Positions 34,439-47,100 of a DNA stretch of 64,000 nt are shown in pieces; positions within the stretch are counted from its first letter, which is position 1, and every line of letters begins with the position of its first letter. The translations under genes and the position numbers were made by a program. The stretch comes from Haemonchus contortus (lineage: Eukaryota > Nematoda > Chromadorea > Rhabditida > Trichostrongylidae). The notes beneath the pieces are model-generated. The model searched no databases, was not told the origin of the DNA, and saw only the letters and a program-made list of their open reading frames with translations. Location: contig LS997562.1 in the NCBI GenBank assembly GCA_000469685.2, positions 3,881,515 through 3,945,514 on the forward strand, given 5' to 3'.

Positions 34439-35122
34439 TCACTTATGGCGTGGTCGATTTCGTGAGCGAACCGTCTGGTAGCCGTCATTCTTCACCGAAT
34501 CACGTTCACTCGACTCACCACCATCGTCGGATGCGAGCCGTGGTGTTGTGTCGCGTCGTGCCGCCTGGACACGCTCGCCATTCCGTTTATAGTAGGTCGT
34601 CGGATACGCTTTGCGAGACGCAGGTCCGCTTCGTGAGCTTCTTAGTGTACCGTTGACAAAGTTTGACTGAGGATGAGGGGCAGAGGATGCTGTGCCGGTC
34701 GGTGAATGGGTAACGACAGGCTTACGACGCATACTATTACCACCAGTAACCAGAGGTCTTGTACCGCGCCCAGAGGCGCCGTCCCGTGATAGTGACGCAG
34801 CCCGCTCGGTCTTGTAGTACTGCTGGTTATGGAAAACACGGCCATGGGAGCTGGGAGGGGCATGATGGCTGACTGGCTGTGCTGTTTTTGCGCTTGTCAA
34901 GGGGGGCGTCTTGTTCTCGCTTGGTGACGGTGTGCGATCCTTTGTTGCAGGGGTATTGCCGTTCTTTTTGTCAATGTCGTCGATTAACTGCTTGGGCTTT
35001 GAGCGACCTGTCGTACCGGCAACAATGGCAGCCAAAGTTGCCGGCTTTTCACCATTTCTGTGCCCTTCTTTTGCGGTCACGTTTTCGCCATTCTTCGCAT
35101 TGCCATTAGTTAGATTTCCAAC
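34439..35122 (-). CDS. gld-4: gld-4 last exon (disordered basic tail)
   Basis: Acceptor CGTTTCAG|GTT, 227 codons and TGA. Rich in Ser, Pro, Arg, Lys and Asn, with RSRNRPRHK at the end. Markedly higher G+C than the flanks, consistent with coding. The stop codon overlaps a possible donor (CATAA|GTGAGT). Using it would add only a few residues with the one acceptor I can see downstream. Confidence 0.8.
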   Translation of the reverse strand, partial: VGNLTNGNAKNGENVTAKEGHRNGEKPATLAAIVAGTTGRSKPKQLIDDIDKKNGNTPATKDRTPSPSENKTPPLTSAKTAQPVSHHAPPSSHGRVFHNQQYYKTERAASLSRDGASGRGTRPLVTGGNSMRRKPVVTHSPTGTASSAPHPQSNFVNGTLRSSRSGPASRKAYPTTYYKRNGERVQAARRDTTPRLASDDGGESSERDSVKNDGYQTVRSRNRPRHK

Positions 35123-38100
35123 CTGAAACGCTGCCGTCAGAGGAAGAGAAAGCTGTCATAAAAATAGTGGAAACAGTTGGCTCACCTTTTCAATGACAGC
35201 TTCTGACGAGTCACTCTTCACGGATGCCGTCGCTGAACGATCCGTTTCGTCAATTGGTCCATTGACGACAGGGCCAGCAGCGTCTGACGCCGAACTCGAC
35301 GTGCACGTCATCTCACTGCCGTTCTCGTGTGATGGTGATGTGGCCGTCGTTGTCGTCGACATTCGCTCCAGATCTCGTGGATCTACTATCTCCAATGGCC
35401 TCGAGCTGCGTGGCAATGACATAATGTACTGCTGTAGAGCACACTTTGCCAAATCGATCGACTAAAATCGAATAAATCAATAAATTGATCAGGTACTGGT
35501 CAGAATTTCGACCTACCGGTGCAAGCAGTGTATTGCACACTACTGTCGACGGTGGCAGCTCTGGTTCTTTATATTCGAGGACGAAACTCTGAAGGAAAAG
35601 TACATTTGGACAAAACAACCGATTTCGCGGTCAGTCTAATAAACAAATAAATAAGTAAACAGGTTTGGTGTGGTCCAAGGAAGGGAAAGAACTACCTTCA
35701 GCCAATTCCTATACTGTAGCTGTTCCTGGGTGAACGGCATAATCAACGACATCATACTTCCTTTATAGAAACGCTGCCAATCGACGCCACAACGCCGATC
35801 ACGGATGAAGACGCCCTTGAGAATCTAAACAATCGTCATATAACTTAAAAGGAACCACTAACGAACAGACTCTGAAGGTTTGATTTTGAAGGTTCTGAAA
35901 GCTGAATTTAAAAAAGTTTCCATCTAATACAGCTTTCTAACTCACTTCAAGCGAACTGAATTATAAAATCCAATGTAACCTTTCAGGGGATTAAATTGAG
36001 TAATAGGACTGAAACCTTGGAAGTTCACTTGCACCTGAAAAGAATACTCAACGCCCAGTCCAAGGCAGAATGGAGAGTTAATGAGGTCAATTCATAGAGT
36101 GATGTGTCCTTTTCAGTTTTCATCCGACATTTCGGCTCCACGGAAACGGTCACGGAAATCTTACCCAAGAAAGATAATTTGAAGGTACGAATTCAATCAA
36201 GGATAAAAATAAAAACTGAGAACTGAAAAGTAATGGAATATTGATGGAAATATCCAACGAAGATGGAGCACTGTTATGGAAACAATACAAAACGAATAAG
36301 TAAGACCCCAGGATAAAGGTTAACACTCAAAGAAAAAAATCGAGTAAGGAAGACCCCACCGAAGAAAGACTTCTCATACCTGTAGGGCTTGCTCAAATGC
36401 AGATCGAACCAGTGCATAGTTAAATGATGAGCGTCCGACTTCATTAGCTGAAATGATGCACTTGAGATAGCTCCCCGCAAAAAAGACAAAAAAGACAAAG
36501 GACCAGAAAAAATAAAGTTAATCGGTCCCAAAGTGAATTAAAAGGGAGGATGGAATACACTGGAGCTCAAAGAGGTAAAGTCTATGGACAGGGAAGACAA
36601 GAAGACAAAGGCAAAGAAAACATGAAAGAGAAAATAAAATAGATTGGAAAGCTCTGAAAATGCAGAATTACAAAATTGAGGGGATTAAATAAACGGATTT
36701 CAAACGTCATTTCCATTGTGTTGCCATTGTTACTTTTTGGAGACTAGTTATGTGAAAGCTTTCAGAGCCCACTTTCATGCACTGAGGCTAGACAAAGGGC
36801 TTGTCGAGCAGAACTTCAACAAGACGGTGGGGTTTATCGGAAGAAAAAAAAACGATATTTTGAGCCTACCAACTACTGCGATGAGGTAATCAATAGACAC
36901 GTTTTGCACAGGCAACCGTACAGTCAGAGGGTCGGGGGATGCGTTACAAGGCGGAAAAATGCGAAAGCGAGAAGGTACTTGAATTCATGGGAGCGAGTAT
37001 AATAATAGATCGACTCTCGACGATGGTGAAGAAAAAAGGTTGATGCCCTTGAGGTACTTATAAGTCAAACACGAGAACGAGCGACAAACGACGACAGCAG
37101 ACGATTGCCACTGAAGAATTTCCAAATTGAGACGGCCGGCGGTAAGACGTTTAGCGGAATCGATAAATAGGATAGGAAACAAGAACATTTCCAGACCAAA
37201 AGTCCAAGACCTAATATTTATGAGTTTCTCTCGACAAAGGACTCTTTATGCTCATTCTTTGAGCCAAGACCATAAATTAACCTACCCGCTCCTCCACGGA
37301 AGCTCATCCATTCAAAGGTCACACTAACCACGGATTACAACGAATTTCCTTTTCCTTCAAAACTATTTCGAAGAATGAAATAATGATTAGGACAGCGGAA
37401 CTATTTCCTTTAAAAAATAAAAGTTCAAAAAAAAAATTTCTACGTCTATTGAACTGCCAACACCTCTGTTCACCCATTACAAATGGGAAAGGTGCATTCC
37501 CATTGACATAGAGAATCACCTGGAGAAGGCGTGGTCGTGCCAAAGATGGATATACTCAGGTGCAAGGTGAATAAAATACGTTGCAAAGAAGAAAAGATCC
37601 ATCAGAATAAGGTGGGCGGAGCGTGCGCCAAATAAGGCGGTTCTCAGCTCAAAATTCGTCAAACGGTCCAGGAATGGCAAAACGGCATTTTTTCGTCTCA
37701 GAAATGGCAAAATAGCGTTTTTTGAACACCTAGTGAAAGCGTTTATAAACTCTCCAATATAAATTTATCATGAAACCCGCAATTAAATTGGCGGCAAATG
37801 GCAGATAGCGATAAATCAAACTACCATCAGGTCATCGGGAACCGGAAGAGCAAGATGAAGGCGCCCAAAGTTATCAACAGATGAAGATAGCAATTGGCAT
37901 CTACGAATTCCATGCCCGTAGACGACTAGGGACAGATTTCACCGAGGAAGGCGTTCGGGATTATATTATTGTGGGACAGACTCGCCCCTAAATTTTATTC
38001 ATGACGGCTGTAACCCATGCAGACCCGCCATCCCGCCATAAAAACCGTCCACAAAACCTCATTCACTCATGGTACAGTCTAATCAAAACAGAGGATTGTT

Positions 38101-41100
38101 GACCTAATTTTTATTATATCGTTTCTCTATGATTCCAAAAATAAAAGTCCAAAAGTCACAGCTATCTTAACGAGATGTAATTACCGCAGTAATTGACGTC
38201 ATTCAGGTGCATCTGGTTCAAAATCAAACTTCAACGAGGCCAACGTTCAAACCATCCATATCAAAAGCGACAACAGACAATCCAATTCAGCAGACCTTTA
38301 TCGGACCCTCGGACACGAGACTGAACTCGAGCCTGATAAGCATTCGTGCTTGCCGAGCTTTACTGTCTACTTATCGCAAACAAATTTATTACAGTAACCG
38401 GCAAGCCAAGGAAAAAAAACGATAACTGGTAAACATGGTTTGTTGTGGAGTGCTTTACTCTATTCATTTTTTACTGATTATCGTAGGGGACCGGAATCAG
38501 AGATGAAGAGCATCCTCTGCGTCTCTTTCGTCTAACGTCTAGTTAAAAGGAGTCTGTTTTGAGATGGCAAAAAGGAAAGCTGAACAGGAACTTTTTCTGG
38601 CATGCGCCATGCCTTCTAGTTTTTAGTTCAAAGAAAGCTGGGCTGAATGGTGTTCAGGACAAAAATTCGTCAACCATTTAGAATAAAATCGATTTTTTTG
38701 TCCTGTCAGCTACGTCTGAAAGGAACCCAGCGCACAATTTGGGTGAGCTCGTTGTTATTTGATAGTTATGCACAATTGTTCGACCTGAGAAGCGTCCCGT
38801 TCAAGATGAGAATCCGGTGGGCAGTACCAATTGAGTTGGATCACATCCAGACTCCGCAGCTTAATTTTCGGATCAAAAAATGTCCACGACATCCGGACTT
38901 CTCCGCGTCCGCTCCACCTGCTTCACTACTGAATGTTGACTATAGAAAAGATATGATAGCTCGCGCCCCAAGGAATAGAACCAGCCACCACCTCCCCACG
39001 AGGCTCCATCCTTTCCAGTCCACTATCACTTATCATCAAATTTACCTTGGGGACTAGCCCTGAAGGATCGCACTCAAAACTTGACTTCTTTCACATGAGT
39101 GAGTGATGCAACTGCAAGCAAGTTCTGTCATGCCCCCTATTTTCGCTCTGTTGCTGCAACCTCAGATTCAACAAATTACCGTACACCAAAAAAAGTTCGT
39201 CGTCTAATTACAGGGCGTAATGCATTTGAAATCTGACAAATACAGGGCGGACGAATAAGTTTGCAGAACTCTGCACTTTGCAACGAGCACAGTACCTTGC
39301 GAAAAATCCCACTCAGGCCACTCGATATTGACGGCCGGGCAAGCAATACCAATAATCTATGGCATTAATCTTCAAACAAAGATGGCGGCGCAACGATGTG
39401 AGCACAAAAACCATCGCAATGAACGTCAAAGCCAGCAGATAACGGCCACGGACCGGGTGAACCACTTTTCCAGGCGGTGCTGTCTTCCATACACCACCCC
39501 ACCCATTCTACACCAGTCATTTGAGGACCATGATGGCGACTTTGGATCATCAGAATCACGATCAAGTGCAACAATAAAAATTAGTTTTATAGACGAAATC
39601 GTTCGCTGGGAAACCTTAGGTCTCATCGTAAATAATCTCGAGGGCGTCTTGAACTATATAGTACCACAAAGATGGCAAATTATGGGCAAAACTTCGGCCT
39701 CGGACGGGACAATAACATGCACCCGTGCTTTCCAGACACTGTACTCCTCATACTGCACCTGCAGTACCTCTAGTCCCTTGAGATTTTACCGAAAGATCAA
39801 GTCAAAACAAACCGTAAAGAAATACAGTCTACAAGGAGCTCCATAAAGAGGCGGACAGGTAGATAGGTAAAGAGAAAGGAAAAAGAAAAAGAAAATGAAC
39901 AGGGAAATGCTGAGATGAGGGAAAACAATCTGAATAACTTTGATGGTACGGTAGCTGACAACTACATCATCCCGACCTCGATGATGACATTGCGTTCTTG
40001 TCATCGAGCATGAAAAAGAATGAGCGATTGCTTTGTGTTTTCAACTACGTGCAAGTGGAAATGTCGATATGCAAATGTATTCCACGAAAAAGACGTTCCG
40101 AAGAAGCAGGCCGATTCTCATATGCCATTAAGCAGTACGGGTTCCAAATTAGAGAAGCTTTTTATGATTGGCTATTCTCAAAACTATGAGGACAACTCGA
40201 AGAAAAATCGAAATAAGTAGGGATCTATCCACGCTGTAAGTAGTGAACCCTGAAAGGGGCTGTTGCCGAGCCTTAATCGCAATCTGTTTCCATAAGTGCG
40301 ACCGGCCTTCAAGAACATCCGCCTTCTTTCAAGTGCAATCGTCCTTGTTACATCCAACAAGTCTATTCAGATACTTAGTCATCACGGGGCAAAATGAGTT
40401 TAGTGTGTGGGGTTGGGGTGTCAACGCAGTCCAACGTGACATCCAAAGGACAACGCTCAGAATCTCCAGATGCACCCAAGTGCAATGGAAAGCCCGAGGT
40501 TGCGTCGCACATCTAGGACGACACCATATTAGCTTGTGCATGGGAGATTAACTAGGTCATTGGACTAGAGCACATTCGAATGAATACTTTTTCAGGTTAA
40601 ACGGGGACGGGAGATCACCCACCAGACTTCTTCTCCGAAAAGGGCCCCTCAGATACTGAACTTAAGTGGCTCGCGACAAGAGTACCCATTCTAGCAAGTT
40701 AGGAGGTGATATAGGAACATAGTACCAGAAATACTGTATCAACAGAGGACATGGAATTACCGTATGACAAAACATTGGGAACATACAGAAATGCCATAAA
40801 GGACGTACCAAAACCGCTTTAACGTTTTAGTACATTGAGTCATAAGGAAATATCACCTGACAACTGCCATAAATACCCCTCGTTCAGTGGAATATTAATA
40901 ACGTCAATGTCCGTGCTACAGTATTCGGTTATGTTGGGGCATGGATATTGATTTTATTGATTTTTTCAGCACTGTTCAAAGGTAACATAGGTCATTGTCC
41001 TTAGACCCTTCAGCCATTTTTTAGCCATAAAGACTCCAATAACTACAGCCCTGTACGTGGACGGAAAGGAATAGATCAAGGACAAACACGAAAAATATAT

Positions 41101-44100
41101 TAAAAAGTAGGCCCAAATTGAGCCTGGCAAGCCCACCTTGTGCGTCGCTCAATTCTATCCACTGAGGGAGTTTGTCTAACTACTAGTTCCCATCCTGATC
41201 CAAGCCGACAAGGTCCGCCTAGGGGATCAGGACAGACATGAGGACATATGAGAACGATAAAGCGATTCAAACTGTTCCAATCATCCTTTGAATGTGGAAC
41301 GACGACGATCGGTGATTTCGATTCACATTAACTTAACGACACGCCATTTCTGCCAGATGCCTTCATTGTCAATGTTCAGTAAGAAATGAAGGACGACGTT
41401 AACTGGTCCTGCACAGAAAACTCGTAATTTAATAGCGAAGAGTCGGAATAATAATTTTACGGTGAGTAGCTAGATTGAAGATCGATTTGAAAACGAAGGT
41501 CAAGACAATTGAAATCTAACTCGTCGAGGATACTGTAGAAAGAGCAACTTGCATTAGTAGCCCTCTTTAAGAGCCCAAGATGAAAAAAAACTAAACGAAC
41601 ACTCTATTTCCACGGAAAAAATAGAAAAAATGTAAGAAATCCCGGAAAGTAAGTACAGAAAGCTGAACTTCAGTAATAACAGGTATTTAGAATAATTTAC
41701 ACTAATTTTAATCAGCAGTATATGATAAATAGGTTTGGAGAATTTTTTTCTGAAGTGGCAGCACAATAGAACAAATCGAACATCTCTTCCGATCAGTGTT
41801 CGGTCATACCGTAATCCTTTTTTTTAGCTGGGGGCAAAGATACGGTAAGAATTAATATCACAGGACGGTGAAATACGGTTTTCTCCCCCAACATTCAGCG
41901 CTTAGAATGAGTCCAGGACTCACTCACGGTGAACTGGGAGACAGAGTTACTTGGCTGTTTTCACAAGCTGAATGGCAAGCGAGTAGTTCACTAATAGATG
42001 GCAGTGCTGTAAACAGATAGGTAACTGGTTCGGTCCTGATTCAGACGTATCATTAGAAACAGATCAAATAGATAAGCTAGTACTTGGACAGGGGGTGAAA
42101 CTTCGACGGGACAACCGAACTGGTTGACCGAATGACCTCCCGATGGCAGTGAGATAGTATCGGAGTAAGGTTTGTGGGATACTGGGCAAACTGGGACTGG
42201 GTTGTTGAAGGGCTGTTCTTGATATACAACCCCAATTTAAAGGGGTGATGTGTTTAGTGTTGGAACCCACGACATCTCCACCATGGTTCCCTTGGAATTT
42301 TCAAGAGTAGTGTAACTTACCCGGACCACTGCCTTATCCTATCACAAGCATGACAAATAACGAACTCATAAAGGAGCCTGATCCTCGATTCCGCCGAATT
42401 GTACTATAAACCCATCTGGTCGGCTATAAAACGAACTGATCGAACGAATCAAGTCGCCGAGCGTCGAGAAATTCTTAAGCAGTTAAGCCTTTTATGGCGG
42501 AATGATAACAGAAATTGCCATTTCCAATTTCAGAGAGACTGGTTTCCGGAGGTTCTCCTGTATTCAAGTACCACTAAAAACCGCCCTGGAACGTGACGGT
42601 TTGCAGGGAAACCGAAGTTCGAGAAGCTTTTACGCCATTCCCCGCCGCCGATCAAAGACCCTGGACAACCTGGTTGCTGAGATGAAATATCAAACAACAA
42701 ACTCCACACCGTTCAGCGAGCATCGTTCAGTTTTGGAAGTGGGCGGTGATCTTTTCTGACTTCGACATATCCATCAGTTCTTGGTGGTCACAAAAACTGG
42801 AACCTGTTGGTCTCGGAAACCCTGAAACTCGCAACTCAGCCCATTCCCAAGCCTTTGTAGGAGGTTGAACCTGAGTAGGGCAACCCTTTGAGCCGTCAAC
42901 CTCCCACAGACATGCCCAAGGCCTGTCGAAAACATGCCGACTAGACGACTTTACATCAGAAGCAAAGCAGATACATTGCTGAGCGGGTTTCTTTGAGGAC
43001 GGCTATTACAATAAGGTCATTAACCGATGTGTGCCGCATAAAATGAGAGTAATGGGTTGCGAAAGTCATGAGGAGGAAAAATCATTAAGCTGTCTCAAAA
43101 AGCGAAGCAATCAGACAGCATAATGGATCAGAGGTGGACGAGTTGTCTGGAGCTTCCGAAAGTTTTCTGCCCAAAATGGACCGAACTTGGGCAAGTTTCA
43201 CTGCTTGCCTTTTAGAGTGGAACGCCTCCCCAGACCAGGTATTCCATCTTGTTTGCTTGCCTCAGTCGAGGGTGTGACTTGTTGATGCATAAATGGGAAG
43301 AATCCATGAGGTGAACGAAGCAGCCTAAGATCTACTTCTTTAATAGGGAATATTCTGCGAACCCGAACCAAAAACCGTCCGAAATCGAGGCTGGGAACTC
43401 CCGGAACCCAAGGTCCAAACGATTTTCAGCAAACATCCCCTTCCAGTAATCAGCGCTGTATACTGTACGGATGAATTGCTACGAATCGCCAGCCAACAGA
43501 CGGCAGCCAATCGATCAACCCAGATTTTTTCGGATAGAAAAAGAGGCGCTTGCGCTACTGCTGCACAATTACCTATTCAACTGCAAAGACGCAGTCTAGA
43601 CATCGAAAAAAGTTGAACTCACACGAATTTTCTGGAACTTTCTGCGTCTCTAACCTGGACAGAGAACGAGAAATATGAAAAACCAGGGATATTAAGATTC
43701 TATCAATGCTAGGGATCTAATCGTTAATGCATCTCGCACCCGGAACTTTGCTTGTGTGATTCATTCCGTGGAGAAACACAGTTTAAAAACGTGTTCTTGT
43801 TTAAATTACAAGAAACCGTTCAGAAAGAGGTCCCGACCCGAAATTTTAATTGAAAGTGGCAAATAAAAAGGACTATGAGATAACGATGATGGGCCTCGTA
43901 CTGAACATTAATTATATTGACAGTTCAAAGAAAAGAAAAAGTCTAAAAGAACGTTCGAGAACCGACAAGAAAAAAGGACACGATAAGGGCATGCCAGTGA
44001 ACTCGATAAAATTTCAGTGGATCGCAAGGAAGCAAGAAATTCAGCAAATTTACTGGCTTTTCCAGAGAAAATGCTTGAGATCTGGTCAAAGACAAAGAGA

Positions 44101-47100
44101 GGATCAGCTGGGAATCCCGTAGAACCGAATATTATCACAACTTACTCAACCTTCTACTACTCTGGAGAGGTTATTAGCAAATCGAGGACGAACGAGCCCT
44201 TCTGGTTAGCAGCGACCATCCTAATGGACAAGAATGATATTACCGAGTCGAAATCGATCCCTTGGCAGATCCCAACTAAGCTGATCTAGCCCCAATCCCT
44301 TCAGCGGTCTTTACATTGGACCTTGAATCCTCCTTCTGATATTCAGTACCCTCCAATCACTCAAAGTTTTGCAGGTACGACTGACTTGCACTGCTGACAG
44401 CCCCGAAAGAGAACGTGCCTTCAGATGTTTGAACAATTCAAACAATCTCAATAAAAACATCCTTAAAGGCCTTCGTACGCTAAGGACACAGGCGTCGTCC
44501 TAAAAACTGTCGACGGAAAAGTGCTTTCTAAGCAAAGTGATCTGTTAAGATGGGGGGCGGAAAGAAAGGAGACAAAAAGGAAAAGGATACTCTATGGATT
44601 GTGCAATGCTGCGCACAGGTACAGTCCAAAGCGCAAATCGTACAATGATCAGCGACTTCGGTGTCCACGCCCAAACTCGAATGTATGTCACGGTGAAATA
44701 CGTTGACGAGCCATCGAATGTGATGAACCGTACAACCCTCGATGTAGGACCGTAAAAGTAGCCCTTTTCACTAGAAATATAGGGCACTCGAGAAGCAAAT
44801 GAGGTAGACGGGCAATGCCATAGTTCACATTTCGCAGACATTGGTCAGGGATGTGGATAGTCATAGTTACCAATAAATTATCTCAAAGTGAGAATTAAAG
44901 AGTAGCTATAGGCTCCTGTCCTTACAGCGCACCAATGATAACCAGGAGAACAAATGACTGCTCGTCAAAAGCAGAAGAATTCGTCGAAGCCAAAGGAATG
45001 GCTTCTGTCAATGGCTTGAGTCGTACGATCCACCCTCCTACTGCAAAGACTGCAAATACCGAACAGGACCGTATACCGGATAGCCTTATTGTAAGTCACG
45101 AGACTAACCGCTGAAGAACTAGTCAAGTGGTGTCGCCTGACGGTGTGACCGGAATGGCAGCTGACGCAGCCGTTAATATTTCCATAAATGAAAGTGATGT
45201 TTGATGCAGATCATCTAGTCACCCTTATAAACTGTGTGTCACTTTCGACTGCCATTTTTCATATGGTTACGTGCCAGGAATAGCGCTCGGGCCCTGGCTC
45301 TTTCAGCCTAGACGCGAAGGCTATTCAAAAGTCATCATCAACGTGGCAGCATCCAACCCACTTCAACCAGACGGGTAACGACAGCCGCAGGACGACTGCT
45401 CCAAAGGCAATGGGTTTGACAAAGACTCTTGGGAAGCCCTGGCATATTGGATATCCTTGTATCTGGAACTCGATCTTCATAACGACTTTCCAACCCCACA
45501 TTTATTTGTGGTTAACCCTGAGTGCTCCCCGCCTTCCATGTGGGAGAATATGAGGATTGGAGAAAAGGAGAGAAAATGCAGATGCACTAACATAATCAAT
45601 GAAGAATGGAACGAAGAAAAATCAATAAACACTGCCTACCGCCTGGGACACAACTGTTCCATGCATGATTCGTTGGATGGGTGGCTGGATATGAGCCAAG
45701 GACCCCTTCCACGTGACAGTGAAGATAAGCTGGGCTTCAGCTGTTTTGCCAGAAGTGAGAGATGCACTAAATCCTGATTACTTTCCTAAGAGGATTCAGC
45801 AGCTGTCAGCCACATTTGCCCAAGCCATAAACGACCTTCGAAATACCGCCGATTAAGGGCTGACCAAAGCCACCCATAAATATCCGTCGTTGGAGGTATA
45901 ACCGTCGGTAACTACAACTGACCCAAGCCAAAAATGATATCTCTAGAAAAGAAGCCAGTGCAATTCAACTGCAACTCATTTGAAGGCAGAGCCAGCTTAG
46001 CCAGGAACGGCTCCAGAGAACGGAATAACGGAATACTGCCCGAATGGGCGGCCTGAAATGAAATATGGGCGGGACGAAGCAGTTTGCACGCAACAATCAG
46101 GGACATCAAAGAACGTCCTTGTGCAGTGTTCTTTGGTAAATGGCGGGGTAGCGGTGACGGCCGAGCAAAAGCGAAAGGGAGAAACCATTATAGGATCAAT
46201 TTTGAAAGTCGCTGCTTATAAACGAGGTGAACCATTCCGAAGATGGGCCGCGTTTTTCAGAAGCACTTAAAATTGATGAGGCGCTTTGAGGTCTTCCAGC
46301 CTGGGCAATTATCTGCCCAAGTTAGCCAGGGTTCCAGTAGGCGTTTTTTTCAAGGCTCACTCGGGCTCGGCACCCCAATAAATCCCATTTTAACAGCAGA
46401 ACGAAGCCCATAGCGGTGCACACGAGGTAAGGTGCATAGGGTTCTTTGTTCTCCAGTGTCGGTAAAGGATATTACAATTCCTGCATCCATCCGATCATTA
46501 CATTCCTTATCCCCGAGCCTTTTTTCCTCAGGTCCTCTCCTGCACAGCAGAAAAAAAGTTTCCAGTCCATCCTCCATCACGCGATAGAGTGCCATCAGCT
46601 TAAATGTCCCCGTGACGTATACATCGGTGACGTATACATGGTTGCCAAGTGTAAGTATTTCACCATGCAGGATCAGGTGGGATCAGGTGGGACGCGCATG
46701 AACGGCAGGCCCTACCTCAATCCGCCTCAGTCTACCCTGCTCACTTTTAAAAACGAACTACCCATCTTCCATAAAAAGATTCTGCACGGTTTCTTAGGGT
46801 AAAAAAAATTCGGAGAAGCCTTCTCCTGCAGACTTCAAAGAGCTTTCCCATGTCTTCGGTCCTTTGTGCACAGTTTTCCGGTGACTTCACTCTTCTCCAC
46901 CCACATCTATTAACAGATCTAGAAAATTCGTCCATGGAATGTCCATTAGTTGATCAAAAACAATTTCCGAAAGTCACGGTCATGGTGACTTGAATGGATG
47001 ACGTTAGAGCCCGTTTGATTTTTTGTTTTCTTATAACCAACAAAAGGCTGCGAAAGGTGTCACAGAAGATAGGAGGAGGAGATAGGAGGCTTCAATCATA

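Noticed and set aside
38647..39057. 136-codon plus-strand ORF
   Set aside because: No domain, signal or motif recognised; no supporting splice sites or neighbours.
39328..39846. 172-codon plus-strand ORF in the gld-4 intron
   Set aside because: Longest non-transposon ORF, but it has no recognisable domain, no splice context, AT-rich spacer-like composition and opposite strand to the host gene. Probably chance.
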